Assembly: GCF_000090795.2 (NCBI RefSeq)
Contig: NW_003546447.1
Location: 119,021-160,458, forward strand
Direction: 5' to 3'
DNA length: 41,438 nucleotides
Origin: Amphimedon queenslandica
Taxonomy: Eukaryota; Porifera; Demospongiae; Haplosclerida; Niphatidae
Shown piece after piece: positions 20,458 through 29,864 of this stretch. The first letter of the stretch is position 1. Every line of letters begins with the position of its first letter. The translations under genes were made by a program, and so were the position numbers. The notes beneath the pieces were generated by a model. The model was not told the origin of the DNA and searched no databases. It saw only the letters and a program-made list of their open reading frames with translations.

Positions 20458-20757
20458 GGAAAGAATGAAAGATTTGGAGAAGCTCCAACCAGGCCACTCT
20501 TCTTAATGGAGAAATACTGTTTAAAATGTTTGCTGCAGCAACTGGGGAATCGATGGTTACAAACAAACCACTCACTTCGCGGCATGACTGCTGCTATTAG
20601 ACTATTTCAAGCTGGTGTTGATGAACAATTAATCATGAAAAGAACAGGTCACAGAAGCACGGATGGTGTACGAATTTATAAGCACATTTCAGATCAACAA
20701 AATGCCGGAAGATGTTTCCTCAATAATATTATTGTTACAAACAAAAACAGCAGTAGC
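20458..20757 (+). pseudogene. Tyrosine recombinase C-terminal relic (Crypton-like)
   Basis: The frame reads NHSLRGMTAAIRLFQAGVDE, then QLIMKRTGHRSTDGVRIYKH. This has the H-x-x-R box (HSLR), the TGH motif and the catalytic tyrosine (RIYK) in correct order and spacing for the C-terminal half of the tyrosine recombinase domain. The wording SLR..ATRLFQAGVDEQLIM.RTGH is familiar from metazoan Crypton-type recombinases and their domesticated relatives. The N-terminal half with the first catalytic arginine is not recognised upstream, so this is a fragment. It may derive from a Crypton or a DIRS element. Confidence 0.6.
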
Positions 20758-20760
20758 TAG

Positions 20761-21275
20761 TGACGGTATACCGATTCACCTCATCCTCCAAAAGCACAAA
20801 ACATATCTCTAGATGAAGACAGACACTTCAGCTTTAATAACTGCACAAACATACACATAACAAATTCAAAAATAACATTACTATTATTGCTGTCATTATT
20901 TTTATTCCTAAAATTTCCCAAACTTTGGCAGAAGTATCTAAATAATTTCCCTGAGGTTTCTAAATATTTTCCCGGGGTATTATAAGTGATTTAGGCACCT
21001 CATATAATGCAATCTGATTGGTCAATTCAAAACAAGCATGGTAGAATTTGTGGATAGGCACTGTTTTGTCCATTGAGTAATGTACTGTGAATCCGGTAAA
21101 GGTAGTCCTGTACATTGTACATGTGTGTGCTTGTGTATTGGTAGTATTGCAAAGTGTTAGCTATTATTCCACATATTTTGATACAAATTGATTGATGTGT
21201 ACTATTGTCTATATAAAGTATGGTTGGAAACTACATGTACATGTAAGTCACTTAAAATTAAATTTTCGGTTGGCA
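20761..21275. other. 5' flank of GPCR copy 2
   Basis: It contains a half MITE (about 21003-21050, GCAATCTGATTGGTCAATTC..GCATGGTAGAA). The block at 21090-21160 (GTAGTCCTGTACATTGTACATG, TTGTGTATTGGTAGTATT) recurs at 32045-32115, where no GPCR follows. A TAAATTTTCGGTTGGCA stretch precedes the ATG, as at copy 4. Confidence 0.5.
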
Positions 21276-22150
21276 ATGGAAGGCAACTTTACTTTTACTG
21301 GTGAGTTCAGTGGTCCAGCAGTAGCAGCAGTTCTTACTGTTGAGATGATACTAGCTCTGATAGCTAATGGTGTGGTACTATCTGTCACACTTTATCAAAG
21401 GAAGTCCTGGAAACAACCATCAACAATATTCTTCACTTCTCTCATATTGGCACATCTTGTATTGAATTTACTGTACCTTCCTTTCACTATCATTGCATTA
21501 GCTGCTGGTCAGTGGATCTTTAGTAGCACAGATGAGGAGAAGAGAGGTTTCTGTTCATTTAATGCCTGTACACTTTTGTACAGTAGTTCTGTTATCTCAA
21601 TGACACTAGCTATTATATCATTTGATTGGTTTCTCTTTATTGTTAAACCACATCTTCACAAGCGGTTCATGAGACCCTGGGTAGCACTGACCCTCACCAT
21701 TGCTATATGGATACTGTCTGCTGTATTAGGTGCTGGGCCATTCTATGACATTGGACACTACAGCTATGATGATGAATCAGGTTTTGTGCTCTAATTGGTT
21801 TTGATTTTGCAGCCTTTGTTGTAATTCTTATCATAATGTGTCTTGTTGTTGGAATTATCATTGTCACTTCTCTTTGGACCTTTTGTTTCACTAGAAGCTA
21901 CTTCAAAGCTCAGTCAGTGATAGCAGGAGAGAGTGTGTATGCCTCAAAAAAGAAGAGACTCATTGAAAAATTTGGAAGCATGCTACTCATCTATGGGACA
22001 TCTTATTTATTTGTAGCCTTAGATTTCCTTCTGCAGTTCTACTTATTGTTCTACCATATGAGCTTTTCTAGTTACAATAATCAATCCTCTTATCCAGTCA
22101 TACTTCAAGCCTGAAATCAAGAGTGTTCTAGTCTCACGCTGTCCTCTTCT
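21276..22150 (+). pseudogene. GPCR copy 2, rhodopsin-like, two lesions and lost Arg3.50
   Basis: The ATG at 21276 opens MEGNFTFTGEFSGPAVAAVL and the frame runs through TM1-TM4 to a premature stop at 21792-21794. Relative to the intact copy at 28660 one T is missing from the T run after GAATCAGG, which shifts the frame. TM5, ICL3 and TM6 follow in the shifted frame (for example 21836-22030), then about 27 bp are missing between ACCATATGAG and CAATCCTCTTATCC in TM7. The TM3 motif is DWF where the family has DRF (CGG to TGG), removing the arginine that normally holds the inactive state. It is almost certainly a pseudogene, although a one-base assembly error could explain the first lesion alone. 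Confidence 0.85.
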
Positions 22151-22461
22151 CTTTACTTGTGTTTGCTGTTCACTTATGTGTATATACATGCTGTTTGCTG
22201 ATGTCAATTATTTACAATACATGATTAATTTGCTGTAGTATATGACTATTATGTAATTTTGTTTAATTTTTGTTATTATTTGCTGTGTGTGTGTAACTTA
22301 TTCCTTTGTATCATTTTCATTGTTATTTTGAGATTGGTCTACTGCTATTAGTACCTTTATAAAGGATATACCTGTTGCTATAAATCTTGTATACAGTCCT
22401 TACTTGCTTTACATACATTTGCAAAGAGAACTTGTGACAATTTTGAGTGCTTGTCTCTGAA

Positions 22462-23345
22462 ATGGAAGGCAACTTTAATTTTACTGGTGAGTTCAGTGGT
22501 CCAGCAGTAGCAGCAGTTCTTACTGTTGAGATGATACTAGCTCTGATAGCTAATGGTGTGGTACTATCTGTCACAATTTATCAAAGGAAGTCCTGGAAAC
22601 AATCATCAACAATATTCTTCACTTCTCTCATATTGGCACATCTTGTACTGAATCTGCTGTACCTTCCTTTCACTATCATTGCATTAGCTGCTGGTGAGTG
22701 GATCTTTGGTAGTACAAATGAGGAGAAGAGAGGGACATGTACCTTTGCTGCATGGATGAACTGGTCTGTATGTTCTGTATTCTCATTCACACTAGCTGCT
22801 ATATCATTTGATCGGTTTCTCTTTATCGTCAAACCACTTCTTTACAAGCGGTTCATGAGACCCTGGGTAGCACTGACCCTCACCATTGCTATATGGATAC
22901 TTTGTGCTGTCTTAGCTACCTTGCCATTCATTGATATTGGACACTACAGCTATAGTGATGAATTAGGTTGACCTTGCAGCCTTTGTTGTAATGCTTGTCT
23001 CAATCTCCCTCATTGTTGGAACAATATTCATCACTTCTCTTTGGACCTTTTGTTTCACTAGAAGCTACTTCAAAGCTCAGTCAGTGATAGCAGGAGAGAG
23101 TGTGTATGCCTCAAAAAAGAAGATCCTCTTTGGAATATTTGGAAGCATGTTACTAGTCTATGGAACAGCTTATTCAATGACAACTTTAGGCTTCCTTCTG
23201 CAGATCTTCATTTTTCTACCAAAGTTTTATGTGACAAGCCATATTGTATTTTGCTTTGTTACAGTAGCCAGTCCTATTATTCAATCATACTTCAGGCCTG
23301 ATAGTCTCACGCTGTCCTCTTCTCTTTACTTGTGTTTGCTGTTCA
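22462..23345 (+). pseudogene. GPCR copy 3, rhodopsin-like, with two deletions
   Basis: The ATG at 22462 opens MEGNFNFTGEFSGPAVAAVL and continues through TM4 (FDRFLFIVKPLLYKRFM retained) to a stop at 22969-22971. About 20 bp covering the ECL2 cysteine region are missing between GAATTAGGT and GCAGCC. The remainder (TM5 to TM7, 22991-23310) is open in another frame and carries SLWTFCFTRSYF and ASPIIQSYFRP. A second deletion of about 17 bp removes the EIKSVL helix-8 region. The disulfide partner in ECL2 is lost. It sits about 310 bp after copy 2 with similar flanks, as expected for a tandem duplicate. Confidence 0.85.
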
Positions 23346-24384
23346 TGTGTACATGCTGTTTGCTGATGTCAAGTAGTAACTTTTATTTATATAATTTTAT
23401 TTTGTATTCAGTTATTATGTTATCTTGTTATTGCTGTTTCTGTTTATTAAATCGTTACTTGTTGTGACATCATTAAAGGGCTTGCTTTGTTCATGTGGCT
23501 TCACCAGTATAATATAGGGTTGGGTTAACAATTGGTATGGCAGTGCTAACTTATCCGCATTACTTGTTGTATCTAGTCAGTAGTTATTGTAGACTTATGG
23601 TGCTATAATGTGTGCTTTAGTGCTAAATGCCACTGATGTGTTAGTATTGCATTTATAAAGTCCACAGTGGTTAATTCAATACTCCAGACACACCTGCATA
23701 TGCCTGTAAGGGAATGTCTTCTTTTAATTAATTACTGTAATAAATATGCTTATTATTGTATGTTGCATATATTTTGTACTGTTGACTAGTATAACTAGGA
23801 CAACGTGTTTGTATAATTCTAGTTACTTTTGAGTGTACTGGTATGGTGTTACTAAGCGTTGGTCTCTTTGGAGCTGCTTTTACCAGTTCTTTTAAGAACT
23901 ACTGTCTCGCCGTATCTTGGGACTTCCCACCCATTCTAGTTAGCTTTTATTTACTTGAGTGTGGACAAGTTGCTCTTGGTGAATGGCTTCACACTGTAGC
24001 TGCTAAAGAACAGATGAATAGTTGAACACTAAACATGTGGTCTTATTGTCATAACAGCGCTCTAACAGTGCTTGTGTGGTGTGTGCTGTTTTTCTGATCT
24101 AGTGTATTCATTGACACACATCCTAGCCTAAGTGACATGTAGCCAAAAATTTTTCAAATATACTTTTGCCAATTACTACGAATTCAGTAGGCAATTTGCC
24201 AAATTTTTCCCCCTAAATAACCTGCTACATGTACATGTGCTTGTGTGTATATTTAGATTAACTTGAGTCACACACTTCATTTAGTGCATTTACATGTACA
24301 ATTTATGGTAATACATGTAGCATCTTTTTATTTATCTTTTCTTTCTCACTCTCCTCTTCTACTAATAGTTATCAATATGACTAG
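23346..24384. other. GPCR 3' flank and spacer, no supported gene
   Basis: A 60-codon open frame at 23843-24025 has no recognisable domain. Around 24137-24230 GCCAAAAATTTTTC and GCCAAATTTTTCCCCCTAAAT resemble decayed MITE ends. Nothing else is supported. Confidence 0.4.
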
Positions 24385-24890
24385 AAGTTAGAGGAAGCTC
24401 AGAAGAACATTCTCTGGACTCACACTACTGCTGTTAGCACAAGAATGCTCTACAAACTTGGACAGCAAGTGGGTGTGGTTCATTATCATGAATAATTAAT
24501 GATTTCATGGGCTACTAGTAAAAGCTGATTATATTAATTTTCATGGTTTATCAGCTAACGATGAGTAGCCATAGCAACCACTTTATATTATAACAGCAGG
24601 TATGACTTTTATCACCTACTGTGTCGGAATAAAGTGACAAATATTTTTTTGACATGTGACTAATTTTACTTATATTTTTTCTCGAGTTGTACAAATTTTT
24701 ATCTTTATCCATTCAATTTTGTAGGAGTTCACTCCTGTCAAATATTTTTCAATTGATTGTGTTTTTCGTAATAAGACACTTGACGCAACTCACCTGGCCA
24801 AGTTTCATCTGATAGAGGGTGTGGTCGCTGATTATAATTTAACCCTCGGGGACCTCATGGGAGTCCTGTATGCTTTCTTTAGTAAAATCG
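24385..24890 (+). pseudogene. FARSA: Phenylalanyl-tRNA synthetase alpha, two middle exons of a decayed copy
   Basis: Exon at 24385-24468 reads KLEEAQKNILWTHTTAVSTR then MLYKLGQQ. The exon at 24725-24890 reads [20 protein letters not shown], then [16 protein letters not shown] and [15 protein letters not shown]. Both keep splice sites (CTAG|, |GTGGGT; GTAG|, |GTAAGTATT). In cytosolic class II phenylalanyl-tRNA synthetase alpha this segment carries motif 2 (FRNE) and the conserved AEFHQIEG; here FRNE is FRNK and AEFHQ is AKFHL, and LLRTHTT is ILWTHTT. No N-terminal or C-terminal exons were found nearby. It is a fragment of a segmental duplication inside the GPCR array; the start of a better copy lies at 40893. 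Confidence 0.8.
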
Positions 24891-24932
24891 GTAAGTATTG
24901 ATAATACATTTGCACGTAAATACTAAATGTGC

Positions 24933-25375
24933 ATGTACATGTACATGAACATGTATAACCACTTGTTGAGCATTCTGATTGTTCAATTGAAATGCGGTAT
25001 GATATACAGACTGTACATGTACATGTACGTGTATACCATATAGCTGAAAAATTTAAGGGGAATTAAATGTGGCAAATTTGGCATTTTGATAGCCATTCAC
25101 CCAAATAGTGTTCTCCCATTTTGAGCCATTATGCGCATGCTCAATGGCACATGGCCACAAATTTTCCATATTAAAATTTCCAAATCACCAAAATTTAGCA
25201 ATTCACCAAAGTTAACTTCCTCCAAAATTTCCCACTATACAGTACATGAGTAACCATCTGTTGTTACATGTTATTAACATGTGTTTTCATGCCACGCCAA
25301 TGACCAAACAAGGTAGCTACTAATTACTTTACTACACTTTACATGGGGACAGATGTGTGATATATGTAGTAAATT
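24933..25375. repeat. Dispersed block R (copy 2), with a MITE inserted
   Basis: The block carries TATAACCACTTGTTGAGCAT, TCTGATTGTTCAATTGAAAT, an ACATGTACATGTAC tract, then (after the MITE at 25034-25244) TACATGAGTAACCATCTG, GTTATTAACATGTG, CATGCCACGCCAATGACCAA and GACAGATGTGTGAT. It is the most complete of the four copies. Confidence 0.7.
25034..25244. mobile_element. Tc1/mariner-type MITE (TACCATATAGC ends)
   Basis: A 211-bp element with ends TACCATATAGCTGAAAAATT and AAATTTCCCACTATACAGTA, imperfectly inverted, inserted at TA within dispersed block R. It belongs to the same family as 7085-7293, though its interior (CCAAATCACCAAAATTTAGC) differs. Confidence 0.7.
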
Positions 25376-25565
25376 TTTTTGGTATCATTAATTTCTTGTT
25401 GTTTATTAATTTGTTATTTATTGGGGCAACCTTCAGTAAGCCCCACTGTAGCAAAAGTCTTCTATATATATGTATGTATGTATGTACGTCTCCAGTCACG
25501 CCTATCTATTGTCACACCTCTTTGTCCACCACTATCTATTTATTGGTCATTGATCTAATGTGGTA

Positions 25566-25719
25566 GGAGTATTGCAATGAAATATTGTAAAACACATGTG
25601 AACTCCAAAGCAAGAAGAAAGCTTGAAGCTCAACGTCCACAGCCTAACTTGAATGAAAAGGATACTCTTCTTCATGATCAGATGGTTATGATGAGCGTTC
25701 CAGACTCAATTTTTAACTA
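25566..25719 (+). CDS. Possible terminal exon, unrecognised
   Basis: After a weak acceptor (TGGTAG, 25565) there is an open stretch with ATG at 25576, encoding 47 residues rich in Lys, Arg and Gln (SKARRKLEAQRPQPNLNEK, LLHDQMVMM) and ending at TAG 25717-25719. It looks more coding than its surroundings, but no family is recognised and no partner exon was found. It may be part of the same duplicated segment as the synthetase exons. Confidence 0.25.
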
Positions 25720-25945
25720 GAAAAGCAGCCTAACTAGCAGCAGAGTCAGCGCATAGCCACAACTGACTCAAGCTTACCCCAATAATGTATTGTAGTCAGG
25801 TAGCTATTTATTAATTTTTGGATGGGCACTGTTTGGTCCATTAATTATACAAATTGATTTTGGCAAAGAATGAATGACCTGCACTATTGTCTAAATAAAG
25901 TGTGGTTAGAAACTAAGTTGCCTAAAACTAAATATCCAGTTAGCA

Positions 25946-26235
25946 ATGGAAGGCAATTTTTCTTATACTGGTGATTTCAACACTCCAGCAGTAGCAGCAG
26001 TTCTTACTGTTGAGATGATACTAGCTCTGATAGCTAATGGTGTGGTACTATCTATCACACTCTATCAAAGGAAGTCCTGGAAACAATCATCAACAATATT
26101 CTTCACTTCTCTCATACTGGCGACTCTCGTAATTGTTGTGCTCCAACAGTAATTGTTTACTGTTGAGACACTAGTTTTTGTATACTTTAAGTTCTCTTAG
26201 TATTAATCTATTGATTTTTGTTTGTCATGTTGCTA
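25946..26235 (+). pseudogene. GPCR copy 4, TM1-TM2 joined to the 3' UTR
   Basis: The ATG at 25946 gives MEGNFSYTGDFNTPAVAAVL, TM1, ICL1 (RKSWKQSSTIFF) and the start of TM2 (SLILATLV), then a stop at 26150-26152. Directly after the truncated TM2 the sequence resembles the 3' UTR of copy 7 (TTAGTTTTTGTATACTTTAAGTTCTC versus 30828-30853). A deletion of about 700 bp has therefore removed TM2-TM7. A 68-residue one-helix peptide remains possible but is unlikely to signal. Confidence 0.85.
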
Positions 26236-26420
26236 TTTCTGTTTCTTTACTGATTACATAATTGTGAGATCATGCCTTTGACACTGTAGTTCCATTTTGC
26301 CTTTTCCTGCTATCAAATATGGCTAATCTTTTATCATAGTAAATATTAGTTCCTTATAATAGAGTAACACAAGTTATAAGCAAGTATTATAGTTATTAGG
26401 AGAAATTAGATACTGTAGTT

Positions 26421-26495
26421 ATGGAAAACAACTTCACCTTTACTGGTGAGTTCAGTGTTCCAGTAGTAGCAGCAGTTCTTACTGTTGAGATGATA
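26421..26495 (+). pseudogene. GPCR copy 5, truncated inside TM1
   Basis: ATG 26421 opens MENNFTFTGEFSVPVVAAVL and homology stops after GTTGAGATGATA, exactly the breakpoint of copy 8 (31208). Both continue with AGTATTG and then block R. The shared breakpoint shows that copies 5 and 8 descend from one already truncated ancestor that was then duplicated. Confidence 0.85.
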
Positions 26496-26579
26496 AGTAT
26501 TGAGATATAAGATGATAAGATGATGAGATATAAGTATGATAACTACGTGTACATGTACATGCACATAGTAAAAGCAATA

Positions 26580-26702
26580 TATAACCATTTGTTGAGCATT
26601 CTGATTGGTCAATTGAAATGTGGTATGAACATTACAATGTATATACATGTATACATGAGTAAACATCTGTTACTACATGTTATTAACGTGTGTTCTCATT
26701 AA
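26580..26702. repeat. Dispersed block R (copy 3), cut by the hAT segment
   Basis: TATAACCATTTGTTGAGCAT, TCTGATTGGTCAATTGAAAT, ACATGAGTAAACATCTG, GTTATTAACGTGTGTTCTCAT. The block stops abruptly at about 26702, where the hAT-derived segment starts, and the rest of the block is absent. Confidence 0.7.
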
Positions 26703-28428
26703 TGCGTTGTTCCTTTAATATCTCAGGCATGACATCAGTTTTTTCAGTTTCTTTGTGATGCTACCTCGATGTCTTGGGAATTATCTGTTATAAACAACTT
26801 CATATCTTCAATCCCATTTTCCTGCTCATTCAAATACTTGATCTTAAACCGTGGATCGAGAAACGTTGCAGTCTTAAGTCTTAACTATTACCTCGATATC
26901 TTCCCCCATATTACTATTACGTTCATTGAGATTATCCTTGATACACTTCTTAATATCATGTTTTAGGTATGTATCTGTTGACTCTTCTTTTAGAAATTTG
27001 TTGTCAATGAGGTGTAGCAAAGGAATGACTGCTGATACAGTAACATATGAGTCAGCTGATAGAATATCAGTGAGGCTTGAAAGAGGAGAAAGAGCTGTGT
27101 GTATTGCCTGAAGAACGTCAATGTCTTTCCATGTTGGCACTAAGTGAGATGTTTTCCGATCTGAACTCAAAGTTCTCCGAATAGCTTCCTCTTGTTCAAG
27201 AATCCTATCAACCATTTAGCCATTGAACCCCACCTAGTTGTGTAATCCTATATTTAATGAATTAAAATTATTATACATCACTTACTGAAATTAAAGCTCG
27301 CTCCTTTAGTTTAAGATTGATCTGTGCCTTGGTCAATTCTCTCTTCCTTTTCCAGGTGTTGGATATTGAACTAACAATTTTACGATGATACCAAGAGCAC
27401 ACACACATCTCCTGTCATCTTTGAGAGCCTTGGTGATAGCAAGATGTAAGTTATGTCTGAAACTCGATAGTCTTGACCAATTTAAATCTGCAGCAGCCTT
27501 CACAATGTTACTACCATTGTCAGTAGTAAGACAAACTTGATTAGAAGCATCAAGATCCCAACATAGTGTAACTGTCATAGCCTCTCCAAGATTTTCAGCA
27601 TTATGATCCTTTGGTAGAAATTGTGTCTGAAGGCATCTATTGCTCAATTTCCATTCTTCACTTATGTAGTGTACAGTATAGCTCATTGTATGGCGTCATA
27701 CCTCTGCTTGACCATAGATCACAGGTAGCCGAAAAGAACTTCACACCAGATAGCTCTTGCTTTACTCTTTCTTTAACAGAGGTATAAAGCTTAGATAAGG
27801 CTGTCTGAGAGAAGTATTTTCTACTTGGAAGTTGGTCATCTAGCATCAAATTTCTTTAGCAACTTCTTAAATCCTGGTTTCTCTACAGTTAAAATTGGAG
27901 CAGCTTCTTTACCAATGTAGTAGGTGACTGCATCAGTTAGCTCAATCCACTTTCTCCCTTTCTTAGTGTACTCCTGAGACTTCTCCATCGAGGCTTGCAA
28001 TGTGAGTTGAATAACTGGGGAAATTCTTCCACTTGTATTGCTGCTATTGGTACCACCACTGGACTTCCTTTTGAGAGCATCTTGAAGCTCAGAGTGAATC
28101 CTGCTGTGGTTTACTCGAAGATGAGTAATAAGGTTGGATGTGTTTTCTTGTTTTGCTACTACTTGACGAAAGCAAGAGCGACATACCGCTCGCCCATCAT
28201 CGATTGGCTTGCTTTGCTCATCCTTCCTCAAGCCAAATCAGTCCCAGACAAGAGACTTTGTCCTGAGTGTGTTAAAAGCAACTAGTGTGTTAGTATTCTC
28301 ATTCTCTGTTTCTTCTTCTGGTTGACTAGCCATTTCTTTTTACTCGAGTGACCACATCCAGGAATACCATATCAAGTTGAAATTGAACCGCGGTACAACT
28401 ATAATATCGTTATACCGCCCAGGCCTAT
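26703..28428 (-). mobile_element. hAT transposon with a decayed BED-finger transposase
   Basis: The segment separates block R from the 5' flank of GPCR copy 6. The right edge is sharp near 28428 (GCCCAGGCCT against ATTTATAGTACATG, which continues the GPCR 3' UTR-like sequence seen at 22205 and 29605). The left edge is at about 26702. Clear terminal inverted repeats could not be identified. The segment contains a minus-strand ZBED/hAT transposase relic. Confidence 0.7.
26740..28260 (-). pseudogene. hAT-family transposase (BED zinc finger), frameshifted
   Basis: Reading leftward: FGLRKDEQSKPI and a BED finger (CRSCF...HLRVNH, about 28200-28120); KWIELTDAVTYYIGKEAAPI; FFSATCDLWSSRGMTPY (27740-27700); after a one-base insertion at TAC-A-ATG, SYTVHYISEEWKL; TTDNGSNIVKAAADLNW and LSSFRHNLHLAI (27530-27430), the RNase H-like core; TWKDIDVLQAI; VIPLLHLIDNKF; and in a further frame TATFLDPRFKIKYL (about 26860-26820). 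These are the standard landmarks of ZBED1-like hAT transposases in order. At least two frameshifts, an in-frame stop near the start and no clear C-terminal dimerisation domain mark it as dead. Confidence 0.85.
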
Positions 28429-28659
28429 TTATAGTACATGTTTAATTTGCATTAGTATGTAGAGTATTATGTAATGTTATTTTAATTTTGTTATTAATTT
28501 CTCTGTGTATGTAACTTAATCCCTTATATAATTTGCATTGTTTATTTTGAGATTGGTCTAGTGCTACATAACTGTTGCTATAAGTCTTGTTTATAGTCCT
28601 TAGTTGCTTATATACTTTTGCAAAGAGAATTTGTAACAATTTTTGTGCTTGTCTTTGAA

Positions 28660-29601
28660 ATGGAAGGCAACTTTACTTTTACTGGTAAGTTCAGTGGTCA
28701 AGCAGTAGCAGCAGTTTTTACTGTTGAGATGATACTAGCTCTGATAGCTAATGGTGTGGTACTATCTATCACACTCTATCAAAAGAAGTCCTGGAAACAA
28801 TCATCAACAATATTCTTCACTTCTCTCATACTGGCACATCTTGTATTGAATCTTCTGCACCTTCCTTTTGCTGTTATTGCATTAGCTGCTGGTGAGTGGA
28901 TTTTTGGTAGTACAGATGAAGAGAAGAGAGGAACATGTACCTTTGCTTCTTACTTATACTGGTACATAGTAGATGTTATCTCAATGACACTAGCTGCTAT
29001 ATCATTTGATCGGTTTCTCTTTATTGTCAAGCCACATCTTCACAAGTGGTTCATGAGACCCTGGGTAGCACTGACCCTCACCATTGCTATATGGATACTG
29101 TGTGCTGTGTTAGGTACCTTGCCATTCATTAATATTGGACACTACAGCTATGATGTTGAATTAGGATTTTGTAGTATAGTTGGTGTTGATATTGCAGCCT
29201 TTGTTCTAATTCTTGTTATAATCTTCCTTGTTGTTGGAACAATATTTGTCACTTCTCTTTGGACCTTTTGTGTCACTAAAAGCTACTTCAAAGATCAGTC
29301 AGTGATAGCAGGAGAGAGTGTGTATGCCTCAAAAAAGAAGAGACTTTTTGGAATATTTGGAAGCATGTTAATTGTCTATGGAACAGCTTATTTAATAGCA
29401 GCTTTAGGCTTCCTTCTGCAGATCTTCATTTTTTTACCATATGAGTTTTATGTGACAAACTACATTGTTTTTTGCTTTGTTACAATAGCCAGTCCTATTA
29501 TCCAGTCATACTTCAGGCCTGAGATCAAGAGTGTTCTAGTCTCACGCTGTCCTCTTCTCTTTACTTGTGTTTGCTGTTCATGTGTACATTCTATTTACTG
29601 A
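28660..29601 (+). CDS. Rhodopsin-like GPCR, intact (copy 6)
   Basis: Single-exon gene of 313 residues. The start is ATG 28660 (MEGNFTFTGKF), homologous to the start of every other copy; the frame is open slightly further upstream without an ATG. The N-terminus is short with an N-F-T glycosylation site. Seven hydrophobic helices are visible. Class A landmarks: N31 in TM1 (LIANGVVL), C93 and C171 for the ECL1-ECL2 disulfide, DRF 117-119 at the TM3 end, W145 in TM4, SPIIQSYF 278-285 in TM7 (variant NPxxY), and helix 8 RPEIK with a cysteine-rich palmitoylation-type tail. The usual TM2 aspartate is His60. It acts at the plasma membrane, presumably through G proteins; the ligand is unknown. The 3' flank leads within 260 bp into copy 7. 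Confidence 0.85.
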   Translation: MEGNFTFTGKFSGQAVAAVFTVEMILALIANGVVLSITLYQKKSWKQSSTIFFTSLILAHLVLNLLHLPFAVIALAAGEWIFGSTDEEKRGTCTFASYLYWYIVDVISMTLAAISFDRFLFIVKPHLHKWFMRPWVALTLTIAIWILCAVLGTLPFINIGHYSYDVELGFCSIVGVDIAAFVLILVIIFLVVGTIFVTSLWTFCVTKSYFKDQSVIAGESVYASKKKRLFGIFGSMLIVYGTAYLIAALGFLLQIFIFLPYEFYVTNYIVFCFVTIASPIIQSYFRPEIKSVLVSRCPLLFTCVCCSCVHSIY

Positions 29602-29864
29602 TGTTAATTATTTATAGTACACGTTTTATTTGCTGTAGTATGTTGAGTATTATGTAATTTTGTTTAATTTTTGTTATGACTTCCTCTGTGTGTGTGTGTA
29701 ACTTATTCCTTTATATCATTTTCATTGTTATTTTGAGATTGGTCTAGTGCTATTAGTACCTTTATAAAGGATATAGCTGTTGCTATAAGGCTTATATAGT
29801 CCTTACTTGCTTGATATACTTATGCAAGGAGAATTTGTCACAATTTTGGGTGCTTTTCTCTTAA

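Noticed and set aside
23843-24025. 60-codon plus-strand frame between GPCR copy 3 and the synthetase exons
   Set aside because: No match to FARSA or the GPCR family and no splice partner.
26874-27215. Separate 113-codon minus-strand gene
   Set aside because: It is a middle segment of the frameshifted hAT transposase, not an independent gene.
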